Assembly (NCBI RefSeq): GCF_000526335.1
Contig: NZ_JAFW01000001.1
Location: 868,001-932,000 of the forward strand
DNA length: 64,000 nt
From: Arthrobacter sp. 31Y
Lineage (GTDB): Bacteria > Actinomycetota > Actinomycetes > Actinomycetales > Micrococcaceae
Reading direction: 5' to 3'
Shown here: piece after piece, positions 17,962-26,482 of the stretch
How the letters are laid out: each line of letters begins with the position of its first letter
Position numbering within the stretch: the stretch's first letter is position 1
The notes under the pieces: generated by a model
Told to the model about the DNA's origin: nothing
Databases searched by the model: none
What the model saw: the letters and a program-made list of their open reading frames with translations, nothing else
Program-made: the position numbers and the translations under genes

Positions 17962-18701
17962 GGTGTACCTCCTTGAACGGCAGCCCCGGCGGGAACCGGT
18001 GCTGTGAGATCGTCGGCTGCCTTCTGGCGACCGTTTGAGTCGAGGGTGAGTCCGGGCGAAATAAGGAGCTTTTGCACGCCGGCGAGAACCAGGTCCACGG
18101 CGATGGCCAGCCCCGCTATGAGCAGGGAGCCTCCGAGCATCCTGGGAAAATCCTGCAGGACGAGGCCGTCAAACAAGTAGCGCCCCAGCCCGCCCAACGG
18201 AAGGTAGGCGACCACGGAGACTGTTGCGATGACCTGCAGAACCGCCGTGCGGATACCACCGAACATCACCTGCAGGCCGTTGGGCACTTCCACCCGGAAG
18301 AGGATCTGGAGTTCGGTCATGCCCATGGCCCGGGCAGCGTCAACCACGTTGGCTTCGACGCTGGAAATGCCGGCATAGGTCCCGGCGAGGAGCGGCGGCA
18401 CAGTGAGGATGACAAGCGCCCACACGGGAGGCATGAGGCCACTGCCGGCCAGCAAGGCAAAGAGGACCAGCAACCCAAGTGTCGGGAGGGCACGTAAAGC
18501 GCCGGCCACGGCAACCGCAACCACGCGGCCGCGGCCGGTGTGCCCGATGTAAAGGCCGATGGGCACTGCAATCACGGCGGCGATCAGCAGGACCAGGCCG
18601 CTGTACTGCAGGTGCTCCAGCAAACGGGTGGGGATGCCCCCGGTCCCGGTCCAGTTCTTGGGGTTGGTCAGCCAGGCGATGGTTTCAGCAAAGATGTTCA
18701 T
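17958..18701 (-). CDS. Glycine betaine/choline-type ABC transporter permease (OpuCD type)
   Basis: 247 aa membrane subunit with about six helices. Docking motif VDAARAMGMTELQILFRVEVPN is the EAA loop of the QAT family. The region LPTLGLLVLFALLAGSGLMPP matches the usual ALRTIPSLA-type stretch. It overlaps both neighbours by 4 bp, so translation is coupled along the operon. Confidence 0.92.
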   Translation of the reverse strand: MNIFAETIAWLTNPKNWTGTGGIPTRLLEHLQYSGLVLLIAAVIAVPIGLYIGHTGRGRVVAVAVAGALRALPTLGLLVLFALLAGSGLMPPVWALVILTVPPLLAGTYAGISSVEANVVDAARAMGMTELQILFRVEVPNGLQVMFGGIRTAVLQVIATVSVVAYLPLGGLGRYLFDGLVLQDFPRMLGGSLLIAGLAIAVDLVLAGVQKLLISPGLTLDSNGRQKAADDLTAPVPAGAAVQGGTP

Positions 18702-19438
18702 GCGGAGGCTCCCGGGTCCGGGCGGAGTCCCGCTGTGGATACCGCGGATCCGGCCTTGGGCTCAGTGACCAGGGCGTTGGTGTCCGTTCGCGACGACTTT
18801 CCACCCGCCACCCTGGTCCATGGAGTCAACAGCCGCTCCAAGACCACAAGCACTGCATCCATCAACAGTGCCAGCACCAAGATGGCGATGATGCCCACCA
18901 CCACTTCGGTAATGAACGTGCGCTGGAGTCCATCCGTAAACAGGACGCCAAGGTTGCCTACACCCAGAAGAGCCGCCACGCTCACCAGGGAGATATTGCT
19001 GACCGAAACCACTCGAAGTCCGGCAAACAGCACCGGCAAAGACAACGGAAGGTCCACCTGGAAGAAGCGCGCCAGGGGTTTGAAGCCCATGGCCACCGCA
19101 GCGTTCCGGAGGTCGTCGTCCACGGAGTCGAAGGCGTCCATCGCGGCACGGACCAACAGGGCCACCGCATAGATGGTCAGCGCCACCACCACGTTCAGGG
19201 GATCCAGGATCCGGGTGCCAAGGATCGTGGGAAGAATAATGAACAGGGCCAATGACGGAATGGTGTAGAGCAGTGACGTGGCTGTTGCCACCACTGACCT
19301 CAGGGCGCTGTTGCGTCTGGCCAGTTGGGCCAGCGGAACCGAAATCAGCAGGCCCAGAATCATGGGGATGATGGCCAGCACCATGTGCTGACCGGCGAGT
19401 CCCAGGACCATGCCACTGTTGGCAAGGAACCACTCCAT
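18698..19438 (-). CDS. Glycine betaine/choline-type ABC transporter permease (OpuCB type)
   Basis: 246 aa second permease. It has the TSLLYTIPSLALFIILPTI stretch and the docking loop DDLRNAAVAMGFKPLARFFQVDLP. It shares one base with the stop of the ATPase gene upstream and 4 bp with opuCD downstream. The C-terminal tail after the last helix is long and polar (about 30 residues). Confidence 0.92.
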   Translation of the reverse strand: MEWFLANSGMVLGLAGQHMVLAIIPMILGLLISVPLAQLARRNSALRSVVATATSLLYTIPSLALFIILPTILGTRILDPLNVVVALTIYAVALLVRAAMDAFDSVDDDLRNAAVAMGFKPLARFFQVDLPLSLPVLFAGLRVVSVSNISLVSVAALLGVGNLGVLFTDGLQRTFITEVVVGIIAILVLALLMDAVLVVLERLLTPWTRVAGGKSSRTDTNALVTEPKAGSAVSTAGLRPDPGASA

Positions 19439-20532
19439 CAGGTGGGGTCCTCCCTGTGGTGGCGGACTTCTTCGATCAGTGCCAGAACTTCCGGCGCCTT
19501 CAGGACGCCGGCCACCCGGCCGTCGTCGTCCACCGCAACGCCAAGGCCCGACGGCGACGACAACGCCGCGTCCAACGCGCGCCTCAACGTGTCTCCCTTG
19601 CGGAAAAGCGAACCCCCGGGGATCAACCCGGCACCGTCACGCGGTGAGGACCAACCCAGAGGACGCGAATCCTCATCCACCACCAGTGCCCACTCCCCCG
19701 ATTGGCGGCCCGCGTGCTGGCCATCGGAGGGACTCACCATGGCTACCGGGTGCAAGGTCACGGCGTCTGCGGCGTTGAAGGCGAGATGCCGGAAGCCGCG
19801 ATCGCGACCCACGAAGGAGGCCACGAAGTCATTGGCGGGTGCGCGAAGAATCTCTTCCGGGGCCGAGTACTGCGCCAGCTTTCCCCCGACGGCGAAGACA
19901 GCCACTTTGTCGCCAAGAACAGTGGCTTCGTCGATATCGTGCGTGACAAACACGATGGTTTTGGCCAGCTCCCGCTGCAGGCGCAGGAGTTCCTGCTGCA
20001 GTTCGTCACGGACCACAGGATCCACGGCACTGAAAGGTTCGTCCATCAGCAGCACCGGCGGATCAGCAGCGAGCGCCCGGGCCACCCCGACACGCTGCTG
20101 CTGACCACCTGAGAGTTGGGACGGGTACCTTTTGCCCAGGACTGAAGCCAACCCGACGACGTCGAGCAGTTCCGCAGCGCGTTTCCGCGCCGCCGCCTTG
20201 GGAACGCCGTTGAGCCGCGGCACCGTGGCGATGTTGTCCAGGACGGAACGATGCGGCAGGAGGCCCGATGACTGCATGACGTAACCCATGGAACGACGAA
20301 GCTGGGCCGCGGGAACCTGCGAGACGTCTTCTCCAGCAACAGTGATGGTTCCGCTGGTGGGCTCCACCATCCGGTTGATCATGCGCAGGGAAGTTGTCTT
20401 GCCGCAGCCCGAGGGGCCGACGAACACGGTGATGGCGCCTTTGTCGATGGACATGGTCAGGGCATCCACCGCCGGCTGCCCGCCTTGGTATTGCTTGGTA
20501 ACGCTCTTGAACTCAATCATGGCTTCGGCCAT
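19438..20532 (-). CDS. Glycine betaine/choline-type ABC transporter ATP-binding protein (OpuCA type)
   Basis: First gene of the operon, 364 aa. Walker A GPSGCGKTT, signature LSGGQQQRVGVARAL, Walker B VLLMDEPFSAVDP and switch His in VTHDIDEA. A C-terminal region of about 110 residues (VDEDSRPLGWSS ... GVAVDDDGRVAGVLKAPEVL) resembles a single degenerate CBS module, the ionic-strength sensor in OpuA-type ATPases. The start at 20532 is tentative; a second ATG four codons on is possible. Confidence 0.92.
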   Translation of the reverse strand: MAEAMIEFKSVTKQYQGGQPAVDALTMSIDKGAITVFVGPSGCGKTTSLRMINRMVEPTSGTITVAGEDVSQVPAAQLRRSMGYVMQSSGLLPHRSVLDNIATVPRLNGVPKAAARKRAAELLDVVGLASVLGKRYPSQLSGGQQQRVGVARALAADPPVLLMDEPFSAVDPVVRDELQQELLRLQRELAKTIVFVTHDIDEATVLGDKVAVFAVGGKLAQYSAPEEILRAPANDFVASFVGRDRGFRHLAFNAADAVTLHPVAMVSPSDGQHAGRQSGEWALVVDEDSRPLGWSSPRDGAGLIPGGSLFRKGDTLRRALDAALSSPSGLGVAVDDDGRVAGVLKAPEVLALIEEVRHHREDPT

Positions 20533-20686
20533 ACCAGGGCTTACCTATCTGTGGTGGAGAACATCGGTAGAGCCAGATGATCATATGCAATCTTATTACT
20601 TGGCTGCAAAGCAATCTTCACCCAGCGTAGCCAGCACCACCGACGATGTCAGCGCCGCCACGAGTTCCGTAATGAATCGGAAATGT
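20533..20686 (-). promoter_or_regulatory. opuCA upstream region with a repeated GCAATCTT
   Basis: The 154-bp gap before opuCA contains two direct copies of GCAATCTT (20587-20594 and 20611-20618), 24 bp apart, and an 8-bp palindrome ATGATCAT (20577-20584). It must hold the betaine operon promoter and the rsgA 3' end. Specific -35/-10 boxes are not clear. Confidence 0.4.
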
Positions 20687-21871
20687 TCAGCGTTTACGTC
20701 TCTTGCCGCCCTTCGCCGCCCGTTCCTCGGTTTGATCGTGCCGGTATCGCTCCGCGGCGCGCTGGCCCCGGTCCGCCGACATCACCTTCTGGTGCCATTC
20801 GCGCTGATACGCCCGGCGGGCGGCCGCATCATGTTTCCTGGCCAAGGCTGCCAGCTCGCGTTGCAGCTTCAGATAACTGGCCCAACGCCGGTGGTCGAGG
20901 GATTCCTCTGCGAGCGCCTCCTGAACTGCGCATCCCGGCTCTGCCTGATGCGCGCAGTCCGCGAACCTGCATTCGGAGAAAAGTTCCTCCAGATCGCCGA
21001 ACATTTCCTCCATTCCCTCATCTGCGTCGAAGAGCCCGAAGCCGCGGACTCCCGGCGTGTCCATCAGCACCGCGCCACCGGTCAACGGCACCAACTCCCT
21101 GGAGGTGGTGGTGTGTTTGCCCTTGCCGTCACCGGCCCGCACCGCGCCTGTCTGTTGAACGTCCCGCCCCGCGAGGGCATTTATGAGCGTTGATTTCCCG
21201 GCGCCGGAAGGACCCAGCAACACCAGCGTGGCACCTTGGGGAATGTGCTGCATAAGTTCCTCGAGGCCGTCGCCCTGCTCCGCGGAGGTGGTGACCACAT
21301 CCACGCCTGCGGCCTGCAGGATAACCTCCCCCACAACATCGTCCGCGAGGTGGGCGAGGTCGGCCTTGGTGATGACCACAAGTGGAGTAGCACCGGAATC
21401 CCAGGCAGCCACCAACGTCCGTTCAAGTCGGTTGTGGGTCAGCGGACGATCCATGGGGACCACTATGGCAACAATGTCGATGTTGCTGCCCAGAATCTGC
21501 TCCTCCGAAGAGGCTTCAAACGCGCGCTTGCGGCTCAGCGCCGAATGCCGGGGAAGGACCTCGACGACGGCGGGCTCACCGGCGCTGTTGTGACCGAGCC
21601 ATACCCAGTCCCCCGTAGCGGGTACCAGGCCATGGGTTGGATAAGGCAGATGCAGTTGCCCCTCAGCCGATGTTACGAGCACCCGATTCCGGTCCAGGCG
21701 CACTACGCGGCCGGGGATGGGAGCTTCCTGGGTGTCCGGCGCTTTGTGGGCAAGGAAAAGCTCCGCGGTTTTGTCTGTGAAGCCGTACTCCACTGGTCCC
21801 ACTAATTCCTCGGTGGGACGTTGCTTGGTGGAACTGAAAGAAGGGTCGCTTGATGAAGCGTAAGTGTTCAA
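20687..21871 (-). CDS. rsgA: Ribosome small-subunit-dependent GTPase RsgA (YjeQ)
   Basis: Circularly permuted GTPase that matures the 30S subunit, 394 aa. The order is OB-fold, G4 TKAD, then G1 GPSGAGKSTLINAL, then G3 DTPGVRGF, then the zinc motif CRFADCAHQAEPGC, as expected for the family. The C-terminus is unusually basic (GGKRRKR). Start is a TTG at 21871 with AGAGG 7 nt upstream; no better start exists. A 30-codon ORF with a perfect Shine-Dalgarno sequence ends 28 nt upstream (21900-21992). Confidence 0.95.
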   Translation of the reverse strand: MNTYASSSDPSFSSTKQRPTEELVGPVEYGFTDKTAELFLAHKAPDTQEAPIPGRVVRLDRNRVLVTSAEGQLHLPYPTHGLVPATGDWVWLGHNSAGEPAVVEVLPRHSALSRKRAFEASSEEQILGSNIDIVAIVVPMDRPLTHNRLERTLVAAWDSGATPLVVITKADLAHLADDVVGEVILQAAGVDVVTTSAEQGDGLEELMQHIPQGATLVLLGPSGAGKSTLINALAGRDVQQTGAVRAGDGKGKHTTTSRELVPLTGGAVLMDTPGVRGFGLFDADEGMEEMFGDLEELFSECRFADCAHQAEPGCAVQEALAEESLDHRRWASYLKLQRELAALARKHDAAARRAYQREWHQKVMSADRGQRAAERYRHDQTEERAAKGGKRRKR

Positions 21872-21899
21872 TGAAATGCCTCTGTTGAGGCCCGGTCGC

Positions 21900-21992
21900 C
21901 TAGCTGTGGCAGGCTGATGCCGGGGCAGGAATGGTGGGCTGATGACGGCGCGCCGCTACTGAGTGCGGGGCGCGCAAGGTTTGGGCAATCAT
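21900..21992 (-). CDS. Candidate 30-residue leader peptide upstream of rsgA
   Basis: Minus-strand ATG at 21992 is preceded by AGGAGG at 22001-22006, with an ideal 8-nt gap. The frame encodes MIAQTLRAPHSVAARR followed by HQPTIPAPASACHS and stops at 21900, 28 nt before the rsgA TTG. The ribosome site is the best in this region, better than that of rsgA. An inverted repeat GCGCGCC / GGCGCGC (21948-21975) lies inside the ORF, so translation would open or close a hairpin. Function as a leader peptide is inference. Confidence 0.55.
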   Translation of the reverse strand: MIAQTLRAPHSVAARRHQPTIPAPASACHS

Positions 21993-22052
21993 CAAATCCA
22001 CCTCCTCGGCATCCGGGCCGGCAACTGGTGGGCCGGCGACGATGTTCAGCGT

Positions 22053-22076
22053 AGCCAAGAAGAAGTGCTCTTGGCT
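22053..22076 (-). terminator. Hairpin after the Nudix gene
   Basis: 8-bp inverted repeat AGCCAAGA / TCTTGGCT with an 8-nt loop lies 7 bp beyond the Nudix stop. No T-tract follows. Confidence 0.5.
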
Positions 22077-22082
22077 AGGCCT

Positions 22083-22535
22083 TTAGCTCAGCTTTCCGTC
22101 GGCAGGACGCTCCTGGTGCAAGCGGAGAGCCGTATCCACCAGGGAGACGCGGTTGAGGTTCTGTACGTCCTCGAGCGGGATCCATGCTGCGTGGGTGGTG
22201 CTGCCATCCACCTCGTGTGTCAGGTCGCCGCCCACCACGGTGGCCTCGTAGACCAGCCTGAGGGCTTGAAAATCCTTTACCGAGCCGTCGGGGCGGATCT
22301 CGCCCGGCCAGTGTCCGACGTCGATACCCAACATTCGGTCAATCCGGGCTTCGTATCCGGTTTCCTCAAAGACCTCACGCCTGCAACCATCCACAGGATG
22401 TTCTGCCAGATCCAAGCCTCCGCCCGGCAGCGTCCAGCCTTCTTTGCCGTCCTGCTTCCAATACGCCAGCAAGATCTTCTCTTCTTGGACAATCACGGCG
22501 TACGCGGCTGGGCGGGTATCGAACTGCAGGGTCAT
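22083..22535 (-). CDS. Nudix hydrolase
   Basis: 150 aa. The full Nudix box is present: GGGLDLAEHPVDGCRREVFE followed by ETGY, i.e. G-x5-E-x7-REVFEETGY. The protein is a stand-alone domain; the substrate (nucleotide sugar, oxidised nucleotide or other diphosphate) cannot be inferred. ATG at 22535; it is separated from the beta-galactosidase by about 30 bp in the same direction and could share its transcript. Confidence 0.92.
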   Translation of the reverse strand: MTLQFDTRPAAYAVIVQEEKILLAYWKQDGKEGWTLPGGGLDLAEHPVDGCRREVFEETGYEARIDRMLGIDVGHWPGEIRPDGSVKDFQALRLVYEATVVGGDLTHEVDGSTTHAAWIPLEDVQNLNRVSLVDTALRLHQERPADGKLS

Positions 22536-22564
22536 GGAGTCAGCATAATTCCTCGCGTCGAGCG

Positions 22565-24361
22565 CTAGGGAAGTTCGGCGGCCTCGATGGGACCCGCTTC
22601 TTCAGGACCCAGGTCCGGCACTTCGCGGAGTTCGACGACGCTGCCTGGCTTCACAAGTTCCAGCACCTTGACGCTGTTGCGGCCGGAGTTCAGCAGTGGA
22701 GCCGGAACATAGAGAGTGACCTGCGGGCCCTTCTCCCAGTAGCGGCCCAGGAGGAAGCCGTTGAGCCAGACGAAGCCCTTTCCGGAATCCGGCAAGGCAA
22801 TGTAGGTGTCGGCAGGCTCGTCAACCTCAAAGTCGGCTCCTGCCAAGCCTTCCAGGTCTTCAAGCTTCCAGTCGGCGAGCGCCACGGGGGTCTGCGTCCA
22901 GTGGAAGGTGTAGCGCTGGTTGACCAGAACACCGCCCAGAATTCCCTTGCCGTGACCCGTCAGGGGGCCGTAGTTGATGCGACCCAGATTCTCTACGAGG
23001 ATTTCCAGCTTGGCCGCGACGCCTGTTCCTGTAACGGCGAGGCCCTCCGCTCCGGTGACGTCGTCCAGGACCCCGGCAAAGGTGCCGTCCACCCAAACGT
23101 AGGCACGGTCGTTGAGTCCGGTGATCTTCAACCGGCTCTCCGTGGGAGCATCAGCGCGGCCGGGAAGGATGGCTTCGGAGGCATAGAGGACCATACCGGC
23201 GTCGAGTCCCAGCTGTTCGAATCCAAGTGGCTTGACACTGGTGACCGGCGTTCCGCCGGAGCGCACCAACTTCAACAGGTCCGGACCATCGCTCAGAGGC
23301 AAGGACTGGGCGGGCAGCACGGGAGCGTCAGCCAGCAATTCGGCGGGCAGACCGGGCAGCTCTTCGATTCCCTGGGCACGGAAGAACTCCTTGCGGAAGG
23401 CATGGAACTTGGCCGTCAGCGCACCGTTCTCTGCAATGGGCGCATCGGAGTCATAGCTGGTGACCGTCGGCTGGAGCTTGGTGCCATCGTGGTTACTGCC
23501 GGATCCCAGTCCGAAGTTGGTCCCCCCGTGGGCCATGTAGGCGCAGATCGATCCCCCAAGATCCAGCATCTTCCGCGCTTCAACCGCAGCGTCTACTGCG
23601 TCGCGGCGGTGATGGTGTTCGCCCCAGTGATCGAACCAGCCGCCCCAGAACTCGACGTTGAAGAACGGCTCGCCGGGCCTGCGTCGCTGCCATGTGGCCA
23701 CGGCTTCGTCGCCCCGGCTTCCCAGCGTCGCCGTCGCCCAGGTCCCCTCGATGGAACCGCCGTCGAGGAAGTAGTCCGTGCCGCCGTCGGCTGTGAAAAG
23801 GAGTTCAGTAATGCCGTGCTCCTCCAAGACGCTCCGGTTCCAACGGATGTACTCGTGATCGTCACCGTAGCTGCCGTATTCGTTTTCAATTTGCACTGCC
23901 ACTACCGGACCGCCCACGGACGCCTGCCGCGAAGCGACGATCGGGAGGAGGTGATGGAACCACTCTTCGATTGCAGCGGTGAACACCGGGTCCATGCAGC
24001 GCAGGCCGATGCCGGGAATGCCGGTCAGCCAGGCGGGGAAGCCGCCGTTGTCCCACTCGGCGCAGATGTAGGGGCCGGGGCGGACTATGACGTCCAGCCC
24101 TTCCTCGGCTGCAAGGTCAATGAAACGGCCCAAGTCCCGCCAGTCACTGAAATCCGGCGCCTCATCGCGTTTAGGCTGGTGGAAGTTCCAAGCAACGTAC
24201 GTGTCCACCGTGTTGGCGCCCATCGCTTTGAGCCGACGCAGCCGGTCCTGCCAGAGGGCCGGGTGAACGCGGAAGTAGTGGATGGCTCCGGCGAGGATGC
24301 GATACGGTTCACCCGAACGGTAAAGGACAGCGTCGTGGTAGCTCAGCAGGGCGTTGTTCAC
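22565..24361 (-). CDS. Glycoside hydrolase family 35 beta-galactosidase
   Basis: 598 aa, cytosolic (no signal peptide). The catalytic TIM barrel carries the GH35 signature GGPVVAVQIENEYGSYG with the acid/base glutamate, and FFNVEFWGGWFDHWG with the nucleophile glutamate. Family features HYFRVHPALWQDRLRRLK and RPGPYICAEWDNGGFPAWL are also intact. The C-terminal beta-sandwich domains (GKGFVWLNGFLLGRYWEKGP) are complete. Start is a GTG at 24361. It presumably cleaves imported galactosides. Confidence 0.95.
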   Translation of the reverse strand: MNNALLSYHDAVLYRSGEPYRILAGAIHYFRVHPALWQDRLRRLKAMGANTVDTYVAWNFHQPKRDEAPDFSDWRDLGRFIDLAAEEGLDVIVRPGPYICAEWDNGGFPAWLTGIPGIGLRCMDPVFTAAIEEWFHHLLPIVASRQASVGGPVVAVQIENEYGSYGDDHEYIRWNRSVLEEHGITELLFTADGGTDYFLDGGSIEGTWATATLGSRGDEAVATWQRRRPGEPFFNVEFWGGWFDHWGEHHHRRDAVDAAVEARKMLDLGGSICAYMAHGGTNFGLGSGSNHDGTKLQPTVTSYDSDAPIAENGALTAKFHAFRKEFFRAQGIEELPGLPAELLADAPVLPAQSLPLSDGPDLLKLVRSGGTPVTSVKPLGFEQLGLDAGMVLYASEAILPGRADAPTESRLKITGLNDRAYVWVDGTFAGVLDDVTGAEGLAVTGTGVAAKLEILVENLGRINYGPLTGHGKGILGGVLVNQRYTFHWTQTPVALADWKLEDLEGLAGADFEVDEPADTYIALPDSGKGFVWLNGFLLGRYWEKGPQVTLYVPAPLLNSGRNSVKVLELVKPGSVVELREVPDLGPEEAGPIEAAELP

Positions 24362-24411
24362 ACGGAACAGATTAGCTCAATTTCCAACATTTATGCACAG
24401 GCGATGATCAC

Positions 24412-25443
24412 ATGACCAATCTTGATACTTCTCCCGCACAGGAAGTCTGCCCCGCTGCGCCGGAAGGTCAAGGTCCCTGCGTTCAGCTGTGGCCCGAGCG
24501 TGAGGTCCCTTTGGGCGGTGTGCGGGCCATGAACGTCATGAGGACGCTGCCCCAGCGCGGACTGCCGACCGTGGGCGCCTGGTGCTTTCTGGACAGCTTC
24601 GGTCCGGACAGGGTGGCCATGAGCGTACTCCCCCACCCGCATAGCGGACTTCAAACCGTCACCTGGCCCCTGGAAGGGTCCGTGCGGCACCGCGACAGCG
24701 TAGGCAGCGATGTTGTAGTCCAGCCGGGTGAGCTGAACATCATGACCGCAGGCCACGGCATTTCACACTCTGAATTCTCAGTCCTGGCGGCCAGCGCCGA
24801 CGGCGGGTCCGCTGCCTTGGTGGAAGAAATTCCCATGTCCCGGGGGCTCCAACTGTGGGTTGCCCTACCGGAGGAGCATAGGCACCGCGCGCCGTCTTTC
24901 GAACAAGTGAAGGACCTGCCGGTGGCCTTGGGCGAAGGCTTCAGGGCCACCGTGATGGTGGGAGAATTTGCTGGCCAGCGCTCCCCCGCCACCATGTTCA
25001 GCCCCATTCTTGGAGCGGACATCACCGGCACAGGAGCCCTTGATCTACCGCTGCGGCCGGACTTTGAGCATGCCGTACTGGTCCTTGATGGCCACGTCGT
25101 CATAGATGGCCAGGACATCGAGGCCGGACCGCTGGCCTACCTGGGCGCCGGCCGGTCCAGCCTGGCCGTCCAAGCGCAGCCGGAAACCCGCTTCATGCTT
25201 CTCGGTGGCGAACCGTTCAGCGAAGACCTGCTCATGTGGTGGAACTTCGTGGGCAGGACGCACGAAGAAGTGGAAAAGGCGCGCGGGGAATGGGAAGCCG
25301 AAGGACTGCTCGACGACGACGCTGCCGCCACCTCACGCTTTGGCTTCGTTCCAGGTCATGGTCCTGACGCAGGGCCGGAGGCCGGACGCATTCCCGCCCC
25401 GCCCCTGCCGGGCGTGAAGCTGCGCCCACGTACCCGCGGCTAA
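24412..25443 (+). CDS. Pirin family protein
   Basis: 343 aa bicupin. The metal ligands are in HPHSGLQTVTW and GHGISHSE (three His and one Glu), as in pirins with quercetinase-like activity. The C-terminal cupin carries LMWWNFVGRTHEEVEKAR, which is highly conserved. ATG at 24412, divergent from the beta-galactosidase with only 50 bp between the two starts, so the promoters must be close or overlapping. Substrate unknown. Confidence 0.93.
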   Translation: MTNLDTSPAQEVCPAAPEGQGPCVQLWPEREVPLGGVRAMNVMRTLPQRGLPTVGAWCFLDSFGPDRVAMSVLPHPHSGLQTVTWPLEGSVRHRDSVGSDVVVQPGELNIMTAGHGISHSEFSVLAASADGGSAALVEEIPMSRGLQLWVALPEEHRHRAPSFEQVKDLPVALGEGFRATVMVGEFAGQRSPATMFSPILGADITGTGALDLPLRPDFEHAVLVLDGHVVIDGQDIEAGPLAYLGAGRSSLAVQAQPETRFMLLGGEPFSEDLLMWWNFVGRTHEEVEKARGEWEAEGLLDDDAAATSRFGFVPGHGPDAGPEAGRIPAPPLPGVKLRPRTRG

Positions 25444-25444
25444 A

Positions 25445-25500
25445 TTTTGTACAGCTAACGCCCGTAAGAGGCCTTCTTGAGGGCGTTAGCTGTACGAAAA
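25445..25500. terminator. Bidirectional terminator after pirin
   Basis: 15-bp perfect stem GTACAGCTAACGCCC with its complement, flanked by TTTT on the left and GAAAA on the right, so it has a U-tract on either strand. It serves the convergent pirin and kinase genes. Confidence 0.88.
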
Positions 25501-25505
25501 CTCCA

Positions 25506-26441
25506 TTAGGGTCGCTGTTCCGCTACGAGCCGGGGAACACCGAACACGGGGTCCTGCTGGAGAATGCGCACATCAGTGATTCCCTTTTCGGCCAGCTTGG
25601 CTTTGAACGCTTCCTGAAGCCGCGGGACGTTCATGCCGAGTCCGCTTCCGAGGATCACCGGACCGTCGAGGCCCAATTGGCGGACGGCCTGTTCGGCGAG
25701 GTCAGCCAGGTCGCAGCCCGCCTGCTCCACGAGGGCTGCGCTGACTTCGTCGCCAGCGTCGGCCGCTTCCACCACCAGCCGGGCCTGTTGCGCCCAGTAA
25801 CGGCGGCCGGTGTCCGGTGAATGGAACAGTGCTATCAGCTTGCCGGGCTCTTCAACACCTACGGAGTCCAACAGTGCACGGCTGAGCTGATCAGCCTCCA
25901 AGCCCTGGTTCATCCGGCGCAGGCTGTGGCGCACTGCCTCGCGCCCCAGCCAGTAACCGCTTCCTTCGTCGCCCAGGAGGTAGCCCCAGCCGCCTGCGCG
26001 AGCCTCGTCGCCGGCGTCGTTCCTGCCCCACGCGGCTGAGCCGGTACCGGCGATGACTGCGACGCCCGTGCTTGCTCCCCCTGCCGCCAGCAGAAGGCGA
26101 GAATCGTGGACCACGGTGATGCGCGCACCGGGCGCATGGGGCGAAATGAGGTCTGCGAGCGCCTGGGCGTCTTCGTCGGTATCGATCCCGCCGGCGCCGG
26201 CGTACACCTGGTCAATGTGGCCGCCACCGATCTTCCCGAACAGTTCAGCAAGGTTGGCCGCGGCCGCCTCACGGCTAACGTTCTGCACATTGGAGCTGCC
26301 AGCGCTCTCGTCACGAATTGGCGACCCATTGTGGAACCGCACGCCGCGGGTTTTCGTACCGCCGATGTCGAGCCCTATGACGGTGCCGCTCACGACTTCC
26401 GGAGGGACGTGGGAATGCTGGGCAGAGTCAGGATTGTTCAC
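25506..26441 (-). CDS. BadF/BadG-type ATPase, N-acetylglucosamine kinase-like
   Basis: 311 aa ASKHA-fold sugar kinase or related ATPase. The phosphate-1 loop GLDIGGTKTR is at residues 23-32, the adenosine region GTGSAAWGR and GGWGYLLGDEGSGYWLG (the family hallmark), and the C-terminal VILGSGLGMNVPRLQEAF are present. The WGYLLGDEGSG signature is typical of eukaryotic-type GlcNAc kinases. GTG start at 26441. It is divergent from the nitronate monooxygenase gene with 41 bp between starts. Confidence 0.88.
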   Translation of the reverse strand: MNNPDSAQHSHVPPEVVSGTVIGLDIGGTKTRGVRFHNGSPIRDESAGSSNVQNVSREAAAANLAELFGKIGGGHIDQVYAGAGGIDTDEDAQALADLISPHAPGARITVVHDSRLLLAAGGASTGVAVIAGTGSAAWGRNDAGDEARAGGWGYLLGDEGSGYWLGREAVRHSLRRMNQGLEADQLSRALLDSVGVEEPGKLIALFHSPDTGRRYWAQQARLVVEAADAGDEVSAALVEQAGCDLADLAEQAVRQLGLDGPVILGSGLGMNVPRLQEAFKAKLAEKGITDVRILQQDPVFGVPRLVAEQRP

Positions 26442-26482
26442 CGTGAAAGACTAGCTTGGAGCGTCCGGAGGAGAAACCGCAC

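Noticed and set aside
22901-24415. A 504-codon plus-strand frame opposite the GH35 gene
   Set aside because: Antisense shadow; GH35 catalytic motifs lie in the minus-strand frame.
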